A stretch of 64,000 nt of DNA from an uncultured Hungatella sp. (lineage in GTDB: Bacteria > Bacillota > Clostridia > Lachnospirales > Lachnospiraceae). A model generated the notes under the pieces. That model had not been told where the DNA came from and did no database searches. It saw only the letters and a list, made by a program, of their open reading frames with translations. Positions 28,210 to 36,592 of the stretch are shown here, in pieces. Where the stretch lies: positions 40,684 to 104,683 of the forward strand of contig CAMUJH010000006.1 in NCBI GenBank assembly GCA_947089145.1, in the 5' to 3' direction. How positions within the stretch are numbered: the stretch's first letter is position 1; every line of letters begins with the position of its first letter. Position numbers and translations under genes: made by a program.

Positions 28210-28857
28210 TTACTCGTTCCCTGTCTCCTCTCCCGAGCCAAACTCCAGCTTGCTGACGGAAACCTCATACGCCGTCCTTTTCTCACATTCGCTGTCACTG
28301 AGCTTTTTCGTATATTCCCTGCTCTGGACCCGTCCCCAGATGCGCACCCTGGAACCCACCTCAAATCCTGCCGCATATCTGGCATTGCGTCCCCATGCGA
28401 TGCAGGGTATGTAATCCGATTTCCCGTACGGCCGGTTTACTGCCAGCAAAATATCCGCAATCTCCCGTCCAAGAGGCGTTTTGCGGTAAATGGGGACTTT
28501 GCAGATATACCCGTCCAGAAAAATCTGGTTGGTCTTGGTATAATCCGTAAACTCTTCTATAAAATTTATCTCCCTGACAAAAACAGACAGCACCAGCCGG
28601 TTTTTGGCTCCCTCATGGCGGTTGTAGGATCGAAACTGACCTGATGCCTCCACGGTTGCACCTATGTAATCTTCATCTACATTCAAAAGCCGCTCGGATA
28701 TCATCAGAGGAATAATATCCGACTGTTCGCTTAAGCGGCTCACCTCCAAATCCACCACATAAAATCCCTCTCCAAATACTTCATGGCTGAAAGAAAAGCC
28801 TGACACCACTTTCCCAATAACCGTAACTTTGTTGTTTTCAATGGCTTTTTCTGACAT
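28210..28857 (-). CDS. Single-stranded DNA-binding-like protein with two OB folds
   Basis: A 215-residue protein that looks like two consecutive SSB-type OB folds. The first begins NNKVTVIGKVVSGFSFS, the second TNQIFLDGYICKVPIYRKTP with IPCIAWGRNARYA, which is the SSB-like edge. There is no acidic DDIPF-type tail; the C-terminus is EETGNE. It differs from the standard replicative SSB of about 140-170 residues. Binding single-stranded nucleic acid is likely; its partner process is unknown. Confidence 0.75.
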   Translation of the reverse strand: MSEKAIENNKVTVIGKVVSGFSFSHEVFGEGFYVVDLEVSRLSEQSDIIPLMISERLLNVDEDYIGATVEASGQFRSYNRHEGAKNRLVLSVFVREINFIEEFTDYTKTNQIFLDGYICKVPIYRKTPLGREIADILLAVNRPYGKSDYIPCIAWGRNARYAAGFEVGSRVRIWGRVQSREYTKKLSDSECEKRTAYEVSVSKLEFGSGEETGNE

Positions 28858-28992
28858 AGTATCTTCTCCTCGATTCCTTATTTGTTTTTTGCCCTACAGC
28901 TAATAATAAATGTATGCAGAGGAAAAGAATTCCATGCCAAAAACACGTCGGGATGTTTCGACAAAAACCTTACCGCTGCTGTCAATGTCATT

Positions 28993-29156
28993 TAGAGCGT
29001 GTTTGAAAATTGCTTTCCGTCAGATGTGCGTCACAGTTTGCGGGAGATCTGGCCCGAATGAGGGAGGCGTAGTGGGCTACGTTGACCGAATGAGGGCCAG
29101 ATCTCCCGCAAAGTGGGGCGTGCAGATGGCGGGAATGAATTTTCAAACACGCTCTA
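28993..29156. repeat. 164-bp imperfect palindrome, MITE-like or structured-RNA element
   Basis: Two 63-bp arms in inverted orientation. The outer 19 bases (TAGAGCGTGTTTGAAAATT) and the inner 19 bases (TTTGCGGGAGATCTGGCCC) match perfectly between the arms; the middle differs. The arms enclose a loop of about 38 bases with two GAATGAG repeats and the small hairpin CGTAG/CTACG. It has no coding capacity. The layout fits a non-autonomous mobile repeat or a long folded RNA. Confidence 0.75.
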
Positions 29157-29234
29157 GTTCAGGTTGCCGCAGGCCCCAAGGGCTCCATCTCCTGGCAGCG
29201 GCTGCTTTCATGTGCCTGCACACAAATGGCAAAA

Positions 29235-29260
29235 GCGGACCCTGTCCGAGTCCGCCTGCA
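29235..29260 (-). terminator. Terminator downstream of typA
   Basis: Minus-strand GCGGAC/GTCCGC hairpin (29235-29240 with 29250-29255) followed by TTTTG. Confidence 0.6.
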
Positions 29261-29279
29261 TCGTCCTGCCTCTGTTTTT

Positions 29280-31112
29280 CTAATTTTTCTTAAAAGACGC
29301 TCTTTTTCTTAAGGTTGGGTCCAGAATTCTCTTGCGGATTCTCAGGCTGCCTGGAGTCACCTCCAAAAGTTCATCTGTGTCAATAAAGTCAAGACACTGC
29401 TCCAGGCTCATATCCCTTGGAGGGGTCAGCTTCAGGGCTTCGTCCGCGCTGGAGGAACGGGTATTGGTCAGTTTCTTGGTCTTGCATACATTGATCTCGA
29501 TATCTTCCGCTTTGGGATTCTGGCCTACTACCATGCCTGCGTATACCTTTATCCCCGGCCCGATAAACAAGGCTCCCCGTTCCTGAGCGCTGAACAGGCC
29601 GTAGGTAATGGACTCCCCGCTTTCATAGGCAATGAGGGAGCCTGTCTTTCTGTAGCTTAAATCTCCTTTGTAAGGCGCATACCCGTCGAAAATCGTGTTC
29701 ATAATGCCGTTCCCCTTGGTATCCGTCATAAATTCTCCCCGGTATCCAATAAGCCCTCTGGCCGGAATCTCAAATTCCAGCCGGGTGTATCCGCCGTTTG
29801 CCGGGCTCATTCCCTGCAGCTCTCCCTTTCTGGACGTCAGTTTCTGGATAACAGCCCCCGTAAACTCCTCCGGCACATCAATGTATGCCAGTTCCATAGG
29901 TTCCAGCTTCTGATTTCTTTCATTGTATTTGTATAAAACTTCCGCCTTGCTGACTGCGAACTCATACCCTTCTCTGCGCATGTTTTCAATCAGCACGGAC
30001 AAATGCAGTTCCCCTCTCCCCGAAACTTTAAAGCAGTCCGGGGAATCTGTCTCCTCCACCCTGAGGCTTACATCGGTATTAAGCTCCCTGAACAGCCTCT
30101 CCCTCAAATGTCTGGAGGTAACATATTTGCCTTCCTGTCCTGCCAGCGGGCTGTCATTGACCATAAAATTCATGGCAATGGTAGGTTCGGATATCTTTTG
30201 GAACGGGATGGCCTCCGGCTTGTCCACAGAACATAAGGTATCCCCGATATGCAGATCCGTTATTCCAGAAATGGCAACAATGGAGCCCACGTTTGCCTCC
30301 TGCACCTCTACCTTGTTAAGGCCGTCAAACTCGTACAGCTTGCTGATCTTTACCTTTCTCATCTTGCCCGGGTCATGATGATTTACCAGGGCGCACTCCT
30401 GGTTTACCCGGACTTTTCCGTTGTCCACTTTGCCTACGCCGATGCGGCCCACATACTCATTGTAGTCAATGGTGCTGACAAGCACCTGGGTTCCCGCTTC
30501 CGGGTCGCCTTCCGGCGCCGGAATATGCTCAATAATGGTTTCAAACAACGGCCCCATGTCCACCTGCGGGTCCTCCAGGTCCCTTTTTGCATACCCCTCC
30601 CTTGCGGATGCAAAGAGGAAAGGACAGTCCAGCTGCTGGTCAGATGCATCCAGATCCATAAGCAGTTCCAGAATCTCATCCACCACTTCCTCAGGCCTTG
30701 CCTCCGGCCTGTCAATTTTGTTAATGCAGACAATTACAGACAGATCCAGCTCCAGTGCTTTCCGCAGCACAAATTTGGTCTGGGGCATGGCTCCTTCATA
30801 GGCGTCCACCATGAGAATCACCCCGTTTACCATCTTCAGCACCCGCTCTACCTCGCCGCCGAAATCCGCATGGCCTGGAGTGTCTATAATATTGATCTTG
30901 GTATCCTTATAAAATACTGCCGTATTTTTTGACAAGATGGTAATGCCCCGCTCCCGTTCAATGTCATTGGAGTCCATGACCCGCTCCGCCACTTCCTGGT
31001 TGGCGCGGAATACGCCGCTCTGCTTTAACAGCTCGTCAACCAGCGTGGTCTTGCCATGGTCTACATGGGCAATGATCGCAATATTTCTTACATCTTCTCT
31101 TTTCATTTTCAT
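29280..31112 (-). CDS. typA: Ribosome-associated GTPase TypA/BipA
   Basis: A 610-residue translational GTPase. G1 is [10 protein letters not shown]3 is [13 protein letters not shown]4 is NKIDRPEA. The C-terminal TypA-specific domain includes [16 protein letters not shown]. TypA acts on the 70S ribosome in large-subunit assembly and stress adaptation. Two ATGs (residues 1 and 3) are both possible starts with a weak GAAGAG site. Monocistronic between two terminators. Confidence 0.96.
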   Translation of the reverse strand: MKMKREDVRNIAIIAHVDHGKTTLVDELLKQSGVFRANQEVAERVMDSNDIERERGITILSKNTAVFYKDTKINIIDTPGHADFGGEVERVLKMVNGVILMVDAYEGAMPQTKFVLRKALELDLSVIVCINKIDRPEARPEEVVDEILELLMDLDASDQQLDCPFLFASAREGYAKRDLEDPQVDMGPLFETIIEHIPAPEGDPEAGTQVLVSTIDYNEYVGRIGVGKVDNGKVRVNQECALVNHHDPGKMRKVKISKLYEFDGLNKVEVQEANVGSIVAISGITDLHIGDTLCSVDKPEAIPFQKISEPTIAMNFMVNDSPLAGQEGKYVTSRHLRERLFRELNTDVSLRVEETDSPDCFKVSGRGELHLSVLIENMRREGYEFAVSKAEVLYKYNERNQKLEPMELAYIDVPEEFTGAVIQKLTSRKGELQGMSPANGGYTRLEFEIPARGLIGYRGEFMTDTKGNGIMNTIFDGYAPYKGDLSYRKTGSLIAYESGESITYGLFSAQERGALFIGPGIKVYAGMVVGQNPKAEDIEINVCKTKKLTNTRSSSADEALKLTPPRDMSLEQCLDFIDTDELLEVTPGSLRIRKRILDPTLRKRASFKKN

Positions 31113-31192
31113 AAGCTCTTCTCTTCTTTCCCCTATGTTTTCCTGTCCCTAACCCTGCTTTCCAGGATGGCTTCTTACTCTTTAATTGAAAA

Positions 31193-31219
31193 AACTAAGG
31201 ACCCTTATGCCCTTAGTTT
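31193..31219 (-). terminator. Terminator after yigZ
   Basis: Inverted repeat of AAACTAAGG and its complement with T-rich flank, between yigZ and typA. Confidence 0.6.
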
Positions 31220-31307
31220 CCAGTTTCATTTACCAATTTCCTAATATAGCATTATCTTGTGGGAATTGCAAGAGAAAAATTTTCTTTTCTGATGTCTTGT
31301 CCTTCTT

Positions 31308-31958
31308 CTAAAATCTTATGACTTCCCCCTCCAAAATCCCGTAGTACTCCTCTTCTCCCAGTTCTATGGATGCCTTCCCGTTTGTCCCCTCCGTAATTTC
31401 CGCTTCCAGGGCCTTTGCCCTTTGGGCCGGTATCATGGCGCTTACTTCCACCTTATCCGTATACTGGCTGTCTAAGACCGCGATCCGATTCTGCCCCAGA
31501 ATATACTGAATCTTGCCGATCCCTGCATAGTCGGTGCCAATCCTCATTACTCTTCCCGGACGCTTCTCCAAAATTTTGCTGTTGTGCAGCCCTTCTTTCG
31601 CCGCACCAGAATAGGCTCGCACCAGTCCTCCTGTTCCCAGCAGCGTTCCTCCGAAATACCGGGTCACCACCAGGCATATGTTGTGTACCTGGCTTCCCAG
31701 TATGACATCCAATATAGGCTTTCCAGCCGTCTGGCTAGGTTCTCCGTCGTCGCTGCACCTTTGGATCTGGTTTCTGTCGCCGCACACATAGGCAAAACAG
31801 TGATGTCTGGCATCCCAGTATTTTTTTCTCACTGTCTCGATAAAAGAAATGGCCTCCTCCTCTGACTCAGCAGGCTGGGTCTGGGCAATAAACCGGGATT
31901 TCTTCTCCGTCAGCTCTCCTGCGCCGCCCTGCCATAAAATTATGTATGGTTCTAACAT
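31308..31958 (-). CDS. yigZ: YigZ/IMPACT-family protein
   Basis: A 216-residue YigZ/IMPACT-family protein: KKSRFIAQ, the core DARHHCFAYV with SDDGEPSQTAGKP, and VVTRYFGGTLLGTGGLVRAY, then the C-terminal DUF1949-like domain. ATG at 31958 has GGAGG seven bases upstream. Family members are linked to translation control or peptide handling, but the biochemical role is not settled. Confidence 0.9.
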   Translation of the reverse strand: MLEPYIILWQGGAGELTEKKSRFIAQTQPAESEEEAISFIETVRKKYWDARHHCFAYVCGDRNQIQRCSDDGEPSQTAGKPILDVILGSQVHNICLVVTRYFGGTLLGTGGLVRAYSGAAKEGLHNSKILEKRPGRVMRIGTDYAGIGKIQYILGQNRIAVLDSQYTDKVEVSAMIPAQRAKALEAEITEGTNGKASIELGEEEYYGILEGEVIRF

Positions 31959-32046
31959 CACGGTTCCTCCATGCTTAAATTCTTAATCTGACTGCTTCTA
32001 TCATAATATAATCCTGTCGGTCATGCAAGCACTGATGCCGCTTTAC

Positions 32047-32075
32047 TTGATTCTGAGGAAAATATTTGCTATAAT
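32047..32075 (+). promoter_or_regulatory. Promoter of the class A PBP gene
   Basis: TTGATT (32047-32052) and TATAAT (32070-32075) with a 17-base spacer. Confidence 0.8.
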
Positions 32076-32185
32076 CGGAAGTGCGCTGATGCGCACGCAG
32101 GTCACCACCCTACGGCTGCCGACAAATTATAATCGGAAGTGCGCTGATGCGCACGCAGGTCACTGCTCTGCGGCTGCCGGCGGCG
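32070..32185 (+). repeat. Two tandem 58-bp repeats in the PBP leader
   Basis: Copies begin at 32070 and 32128, each with TATAATCGGAAGTGCG followed by the hairpin GTGCGC/GCGCAC and GCAGGTCAC, then a variable GC-rich end with CGGCTGCCG. The first copy carries the working -10 box. The second keeps TATAAT but has no -35 at the right distance. The transcribed leader would carry two similar hairpins before the start codon. Confidence 0.8.
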
Positions 32186-32217
32186 GTCTGTGTGACTCGC
32201 AGTAAAGGAGGTGTTTT

Positions 32218-34923
32218 ATGAACTACGGAAAAAAGGCTACACAGAAAAAGCTGAAAGACGCGGCTTCCAATACGCACAAATATACCGGCAAGCTCTTTTT
32301 GGGGTTTGTCAGGACTCTGCTGTTTTCCTTTCTGATCCTGACCGTAACCGGAATCAGCGTTGGCATCGGCATGATAAAGGGCATTATTGATGATGCCCCT
32401 GAGATCAATATTGAGAGCATTGTCCCTCAGGGGTTTGCCACCACTGTATATGACAGCGCCGGCAATCTGACGGATACCCTGGTTATGGCCGGCTCCAACA
32501 GAGATCCGGTTACTTATGAAGAGCTGCCTCAAGATCTGATCAATGCCTTTGTGGCTATTGAAGACTCTCGGTTCTGGAAACACAACGGCATTGACCCCCG
32601 CTCCATTCTTCGGGCAGTCAAGGGGGTTCTTACGGGGGACCGCTCTGCGGGAGGCGGAAGCACCCTGACTCAGCAGCTGATTAAAAATAATGTTTTTAAC
32701 GGCGGCAGGGAACAGAGCTTCGGCGAGCAGCTGGAGCGCAAATTTCAGGAACAGTACCTGGCGGTGCAGCTGACCAAGACCATGAGCAAAGAGCTGGTTC
32801 TTACCAACTATTTGAATACCATTAATCTGGGAAATGACTGTCTGGGCGTAAAGGTTGCCGCAAGAAGGTATTTCGGCAAAGAGGTTTCTGACCTGACCTT
32901 GTCGGAATGCGCAGTCATTGCAGGAATCACTCAGAATCCTTCTAAGCTGAACCCGATCTCCGGCAGGGAGGCCAATGAAGAGAAGCGCAAGGTAATCCTG
33001 CAGTATATGTTTGAACAGGGGTACATCTCTAAAGAGAGGCAGGAAGAGGCCCTGGCTGATGATGTGTATTCCAGAATCCAGACTGTGGATTCCATTACCA
33101 GAGAAACCTCCACCCCTTACAGTTATTTTACTGATGAGCTTATCGGACAAGTTATGGATGCCTTAATGGAAAAGCTTGGCTATTCCTACAACCAGGCCCA
33201 TAATCTGCTTTACAGCGGCGGCCTGCAGATCATGACCACTCAGGACCCTGCCCTTCAGGCCATTGTGGATGAGGAGGTCAATAACCCTGAAAATTACAGT
33301 GCGGCCAGATATTCCATGGAGTACCGGCTGTCTGTTACCCACTCCGATGACACTACCACCCATTATTCCCAGGAGCATATTAAAGCATGGCACAGGCAGG
33401 TTCTGGGGGACACAGGTTTTGATGCCCTCTACAATTCCGAGGAGGAGGCAAGGGCTGACGCGGAAAGTTACAAGGCATCCGTCCTTCAGGAAGGCGACAC
33501 GGTTATCGGTGAGAGCGTAACGCTGGCTTTACAGCCCCAGGTATCCTTTGTGCTTATGGACCATGCCACGGGGCAGGTAAAGGCCATAAGCGGCGGCCGG
33601 GGGCCAAAGACGGCCAGCCTTACTTTAAACCGGGCCACCAACGTGCCCCGTCAGCCTGGTTCCACTTTTAAGGTTATTACTGCATTTGCACCTGCTCTGG
33701 ATACCCGGGGGGCAACTCTTGGAACCGTATACTATGACACGCCCTACACCATCGGTAACAAGACTTTCCGCAACTGGTATTCCAGTGGATTTCAGGGATA
33801 TTCCAGTATCCGGGAAGGCATCATCTACTCCATGAACATTGTAGCCGTGCGGTGTCTGATGGAAACGGTTACCCCTCAGCTCGGCGTGGAGTACGCCCAG
33901 AATTTCGGCATCACCACTTTGACGGATACAGATTACAACGCCGCTACCGCATTAGGCGGCCTGACCAAAGGCGTCACGAATCTGGAACTGACTGCTGCTT
34001 ATGCATCTATTGCCAACGGCGGCGTGTACACCAAGCCGGTTTTCTTTACGAAAATACTTGACCGCAATGGCAGGGAACTGATTACCACGGAGCCTGAGAC
34101 GCACCGGGTGCTGAAAGATTCCACTGCGTTCCTGCTTACGGATGCCATGTCAGAATCCATGATAAGCAACCGCAAATTCTCAAGGGCAGGTTCCGGCCCG
34201 TCCTCCACCAGCACCAGGGCCAAACTGCCCAACATGTCCTGCGCAGGAAAAAGCGGAACCACCACAAGCAACAATGACATCTGGTTTGTAGGATTTACCC
34301 CCTATTATACGGCAGGCGTGTGGGGCGGCTGCGATTTAAACCAGAACCTAAGTTCTCAGAACGGAGGCACATCTTTTCATAAAGATATCTGGAGAAAAAT
34401 CATGACCAGAGTCCATGAGGGATTGGCGGATTCCGGATTTCCGGTTCCTGAAAGCATTGAAACCGCCCAGATCTGCCGCAAATCCGGCAAACTGGCAGTT
34501 GCCGGTGTCTGCAGCGGGGACCCGAGAGGAAATGCGGTCTATACGGAATATTTTGCCAAAGGAACGGTTCCCACGGAAATCTGCAACAACCATATGGCGG
34601 CTACGGTCTGCGCAGAGTCAGGCAGGCTTCCAACGGAATTCTGTCCGACAAAAACTACCAGGGTATTTATTTCCATTCCCGCCGGCGAAACAGGAGAAAC
34701 CGACGACTCGGTATTTGCCCTTCCCGGCTCCTGTACCATCCATACGGCGGCTTCCACCATTATCAGTCCGGAAGAAACCCAGGAAGAATCGCCCACCGCG
34801 CCTAAGGGACCTTCCTATTACGGTCCGGGGTATGTAAGCCCTTCCGGCAATAATCCGGGGCCAGCCGATTCCTCCGGGCCGTCCTCCAGCGTACAGTATA
34901 TATCGCCTGGCGGACCCAATTAA
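32218..34923 (+). CDS. Class A penicillin-binding protein (PBP1A type)
   Basis: A 901-residue bifunctional peptidoglycan synthase. A cytoplasmic basic N-terminus is followed by a membrane helix (about 28-55). The glycosyltransferase 51 domain has EDSRFWKHNGID and GGGSTLTQQLIKN. The transpeptidase has SxxK in QPGSTFK (Ser near 482), SxN in YSMNIVAV and KSGTT near 677. The C-terminus (about 830-901) is a low-complexity Pro/Gly/Ser tail outside the cell. An AAAGGAGG site precedes the ATG. It polymerises glycan strands and cross-links them at the outer membrane face. Monocistronic with its own promoter and terminator. Confidence 0.95.
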   Translation: MNYGKKATQKKLKDAASNTHKYTGKLFLGFVRTLLFSFLILTVTGISVGIGMIKGIIDDAPEINIESIVPQGFATTVYDSAGNLTDTLVMAGSNRDPVTYEELPQDLINAFVAIEDSRFWKHNGIDPRSILRAVKGVLTGDRSAGGGSTLTQQLIKNNVFNGGREQSFGEQLERKFQEQYLAVQLTKTMSKELVLTNYLNTINLGNDCLGVKVAARRYFGKEVSDLTLSECAVIAGITQNPSKLNPISGREANEEKRKVILQYMFEQGYISKERQEEALADDVYSRIQTVDSITRETSTPYSYFTDELIGQVMDALMEKLGYSYNQAHNLLYSGGLQIMTTQDPALQAIVDEEVNNPENYSAARYSMEYRLSVTHSDDTTTHYSQEHIKAWHRQVLGDTGFDALYNSEEEARADAESYKASVLQEGDTVIGESVTLALQPQVSFVLMDHATGQVKAISGGRGPKTASLTLNRATNVPRQPGSTFKVITAFAPALDTRGATLGTVYYDTPYTIGNKTFRNWYSSGFQGYSSIREGIIYSMNIVAVRCLMETVTPQLGVEYAQNFGITTLTDTDYNAATALGGLTKGVTNLELTAAYASIANGGVYTKPVFFTKILDRNGRELITTEPETHRVLKDSTAFLLTDAMSESMISNRKFSRAGSGPSSTSTRAKLPNMSCAGKSGTTTSNNDIWFVGFTPYYTAGVWGGCDLNQNLSSQNGGTSFHKDIWRKIMTRVHEGLADSGFPVPESIETAQICRKSGKLAVAGVCSGDPRGNAVYTEYFAKGTVPTEICNNHMAATVCAESGRLPTEFCPTKTTRVFISIPAGETGETDDSVFALPGSCTIHTAASTIISPEETQEESPTAPKGPSYYGPGYVSPSGNNPGPADSSGPSSSVQYISPGGPN

Positions 34924-34933
34924 CTGCGCCGAA

Positions 34934-34986
34934 ACAAAAAAGAAACGAATCTGCACTGTAAAACAGGCTGACTCGTTTCTTTTTTG
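34934..34986. terminator. Bidirectional terminator between PBP gene and spoVAE
   Basis: Near-perfect stem built on AAAAGAAACGA and its complement, with A/T runs on both flanks; it serves both convergent genes. Confidence 0.8.
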
Positions 34987-35020
34987 TCTACAAAAACCTT
35001 TTTTCATCCATGATTCCGGT

Positions 35021-35377
35021 TCATCCCTTCATTTTCGGCTTAAATATCTGGGCTCCCAAATATCCGAACACCAGAGCTCCGCAGATCCCCGCTGCGCTGG
35101 CAGTGAATCCGCCTTTAAACACGCCCAGGAATCCCTCGCTCTCAATGCCTTCCTTTACCCCTTTCCAAAGCGTATTGCCGAACCCCAGAAGAGGCACGGT
35201 AGCGCCGGCGCCGGCCCACTTGGCAAATGGTTCATAAAGCCCCACAAAGCCCAATACGCTTCCCAGAATCACCAGGGTCGCCATAACCCGTCCAGGCATC
35301 ATCTTGGTCTTATCCAAAAGAATCTGCACCAATCCGCAGATAATTCCGCCAATTATAAACGCTCTTACATAATCCAT
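35021..35377 (-). CDS. spoVAE: Stage V sporulation protein AE
   Basis: A 118-residue membrane protein with the SpoVAE pattern: MDYVRAFIIGGIICGLVQILLDKT, several hydrophobic helices and VPLLGFGNTLWKG. The ATG at 35377 has AGGAGGTG upstream; the longer frame uses GTG without a site. It acts with SpoVAD and SpoVAC in dipicolinate-Ca transport across the inner forespore membrane. It follows spoVAD, but spoVAC is not in the window. Confidence 0.92.
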   Translation of the reverse strand: MDYVRAFIIGGIICGLVQILLDKTKMMPGRVMATLVILGSVLGFVGLYEPFAKWAGAGATVPLLGFGNTLWKGVKEGIESEGFLGVFKGGFTASAAGICGALVFGYLGAQIFKPKMKG

Positions 35378-35399
35378 TTCAAACACCTCCTGACTGACT

Positions 35400-35481
35400 C
35401 ACTTTCTGACCATCACTGTAAAACATTCCCGCCGCCGCACATGAGTGTCCGGCGGGCACGCCAAAACTCCAGGCAGAGGCT
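35400..35481. other. spoVAD-spoVAE spacer
   Basis: About 100 bases between the two genes with a GC-rich CCGCCGCCGC motif that weakly resembles the dispersed repeat at 60962-61000. Confidence 0.35.
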
Positions 35482-36504
35482 TTACTGGCACGTCTCAAAC
35501 ACTATGCCATGGCAGATTCCCGGAATGCTCTGCCCCTCATTAAAACTTACTGTAGACAAGAGAGCTCCTGTGGGAAGATACAGCACCCGCTTCCACTCTC
35601 CGGATCTGAGCCTTGGCAGAATCATGGCGCACAAGGTGACTGCTGCGCAGCCGCAGCCGCTTCCTCCTGCATGAGTGTCCTGGGACTCTTTTTCATAAAT
35701 TTCCATGCCGCAGTCCATATGCCGATCCCTTAAATCAATTCCTGACTGCTTCATCATATCCAGAAGAATTCTGCTCCCCACTTCTCCCAGATCCCCGGTA
35801 ATAATCCGATCATAATACGTTTCATCCACCGCGAAATCCTCAAAGTTCTGCTTAATGGTCTGAAAAGCGGCAGGAGCCATGGCGGCACCCATGTTCATGG
35901 AATCCCTGGCGCCGAAATCCACAATCCTTCCCGGCGTCACGCCTGCAATCTTTGCCATGGTTCCCTTTGGCACATGGCCGCCTTTGGCCACGACTGCCGC
36001 CCCTGCCCCTGTCACTGTCCAGGTAGAAGAAAAGGGCCTCTGGTTTCCATAGGCCAGGGGAAACCGGAACTGTTTCTCCGCCGTGGCAAAATGGCTGGAT
36101 GCAACACACAGAACTTTATCGCCATACCCTCCGTGAACGGTCATGGCCCCCAGGCACAAAGCTTCCGCCATTGTAGAGCAGGCCCCATACAGTCCAAACA
36201 GAGGAATCTCCATATCCACAGTGCCAAAGGATGTGGCAATCAGCTGCCCTAAAAGATCCCCGGCAAAAAGATACCGTATCTCCTGCCTGCGGATTCCTCC
36301 CTTTTCAAGAGCCAGGTCCGCCGCCTGCTTCTGCATGGCTGACTCCGCCTGCTCCCAGTTCTCCGTGCCGAACATCTCATCCTGTTCCACCACATCAATC
36401 AGCGGGCCCAAGGGCCCCTCGCCCTCTTTTTTTCCGGCTATGGATGCGCAGCTTGCCACAATAGGCGGCTGTTCAAACTCGATGCTGGATTTTCCTTTCT
36501 GCAT
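35482..36504 (-). CDS. spoVAD: Stage V sporulation protein AD
   Basis: A 340-residue thiolase-fold SpoVAD: PLIDVVEQDEMFGTENWEQAE at the N-terminus, GLYGACSTMAEAL around the position of the thiolase cysteine, and THAGGSGCGCAAV near the end. SpoVAD binds dipicolinate in the spore inner membrane. AAGGAG precedes the ATG at nine bases, and a sigma-G-like promoter lies upstream. The usual order in Clostridia is spoVAC-spoVAD-spoVAE; here spoVAC is absent upstream. Confidence 0.94.
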   Translation of the reverse strand: MQKGKSSIEFEQPPIVASCASIAGKKEGEGPLGPLIDVVEQDEMFGTENWEQAESAMQKQAADLALEKGGIRRQEIRYLFAGDLLGQLIATSFGTVDMEIPLFGLYGACSTMAEALCLGAMTVHGGYGDKVLCVASSHFATAEKQFRFPLAYGNQRPFSSTWTVTGAGAAVVAKGGHVPKGTMAKIAGVTPGRIVDFGARDSMNMGAAMAPAAFQTIKQNFEDFAVDETYYDRIITGDLGEVGSRILLDMMKQSGIDLRDRHMDCGMEIYEKESQDTHAGGSGCGCAAVTLCAMILPRLRSGEWKRVLYLPTGALLSTVSFNEGQSIPGICHGIVFETCQ

Positions 36505-36545
36505 ATGTGTGACTCCTTCTTTTATTTTGATTTTTGTTTTAGTGT

Positions 36546-36576
36546 TACTATTTCCAAAGAAAAGAGTTTATATGCA
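36546..36576 (-). promoter_or_regulatory. Forespore (sigma-G/F-type) promoter of spoVAD
   Basis: Minus-strand TGCATA (36576-36571) and AATAGTA (36552-36546) with an 18-base spacer. This matches the Bacillus sigma-G pattern TGMATA-N17/18-CATWVTA except for one base, and spoVA genes are known sigma-G targets. Confidence 0.6.
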
Positions 36577-36592
36577 AAAGTTGCAGCAGGTT

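Larger units (their letters stand above)
28858..29279. other. Gene-free region holding the palindromic element and a typA terminator
   Basis: 420 bases without a supported gene. It contains the 164-bp palindromic element (28993-29156) and the terminator at 29235-29255. Confidence 0.6.
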
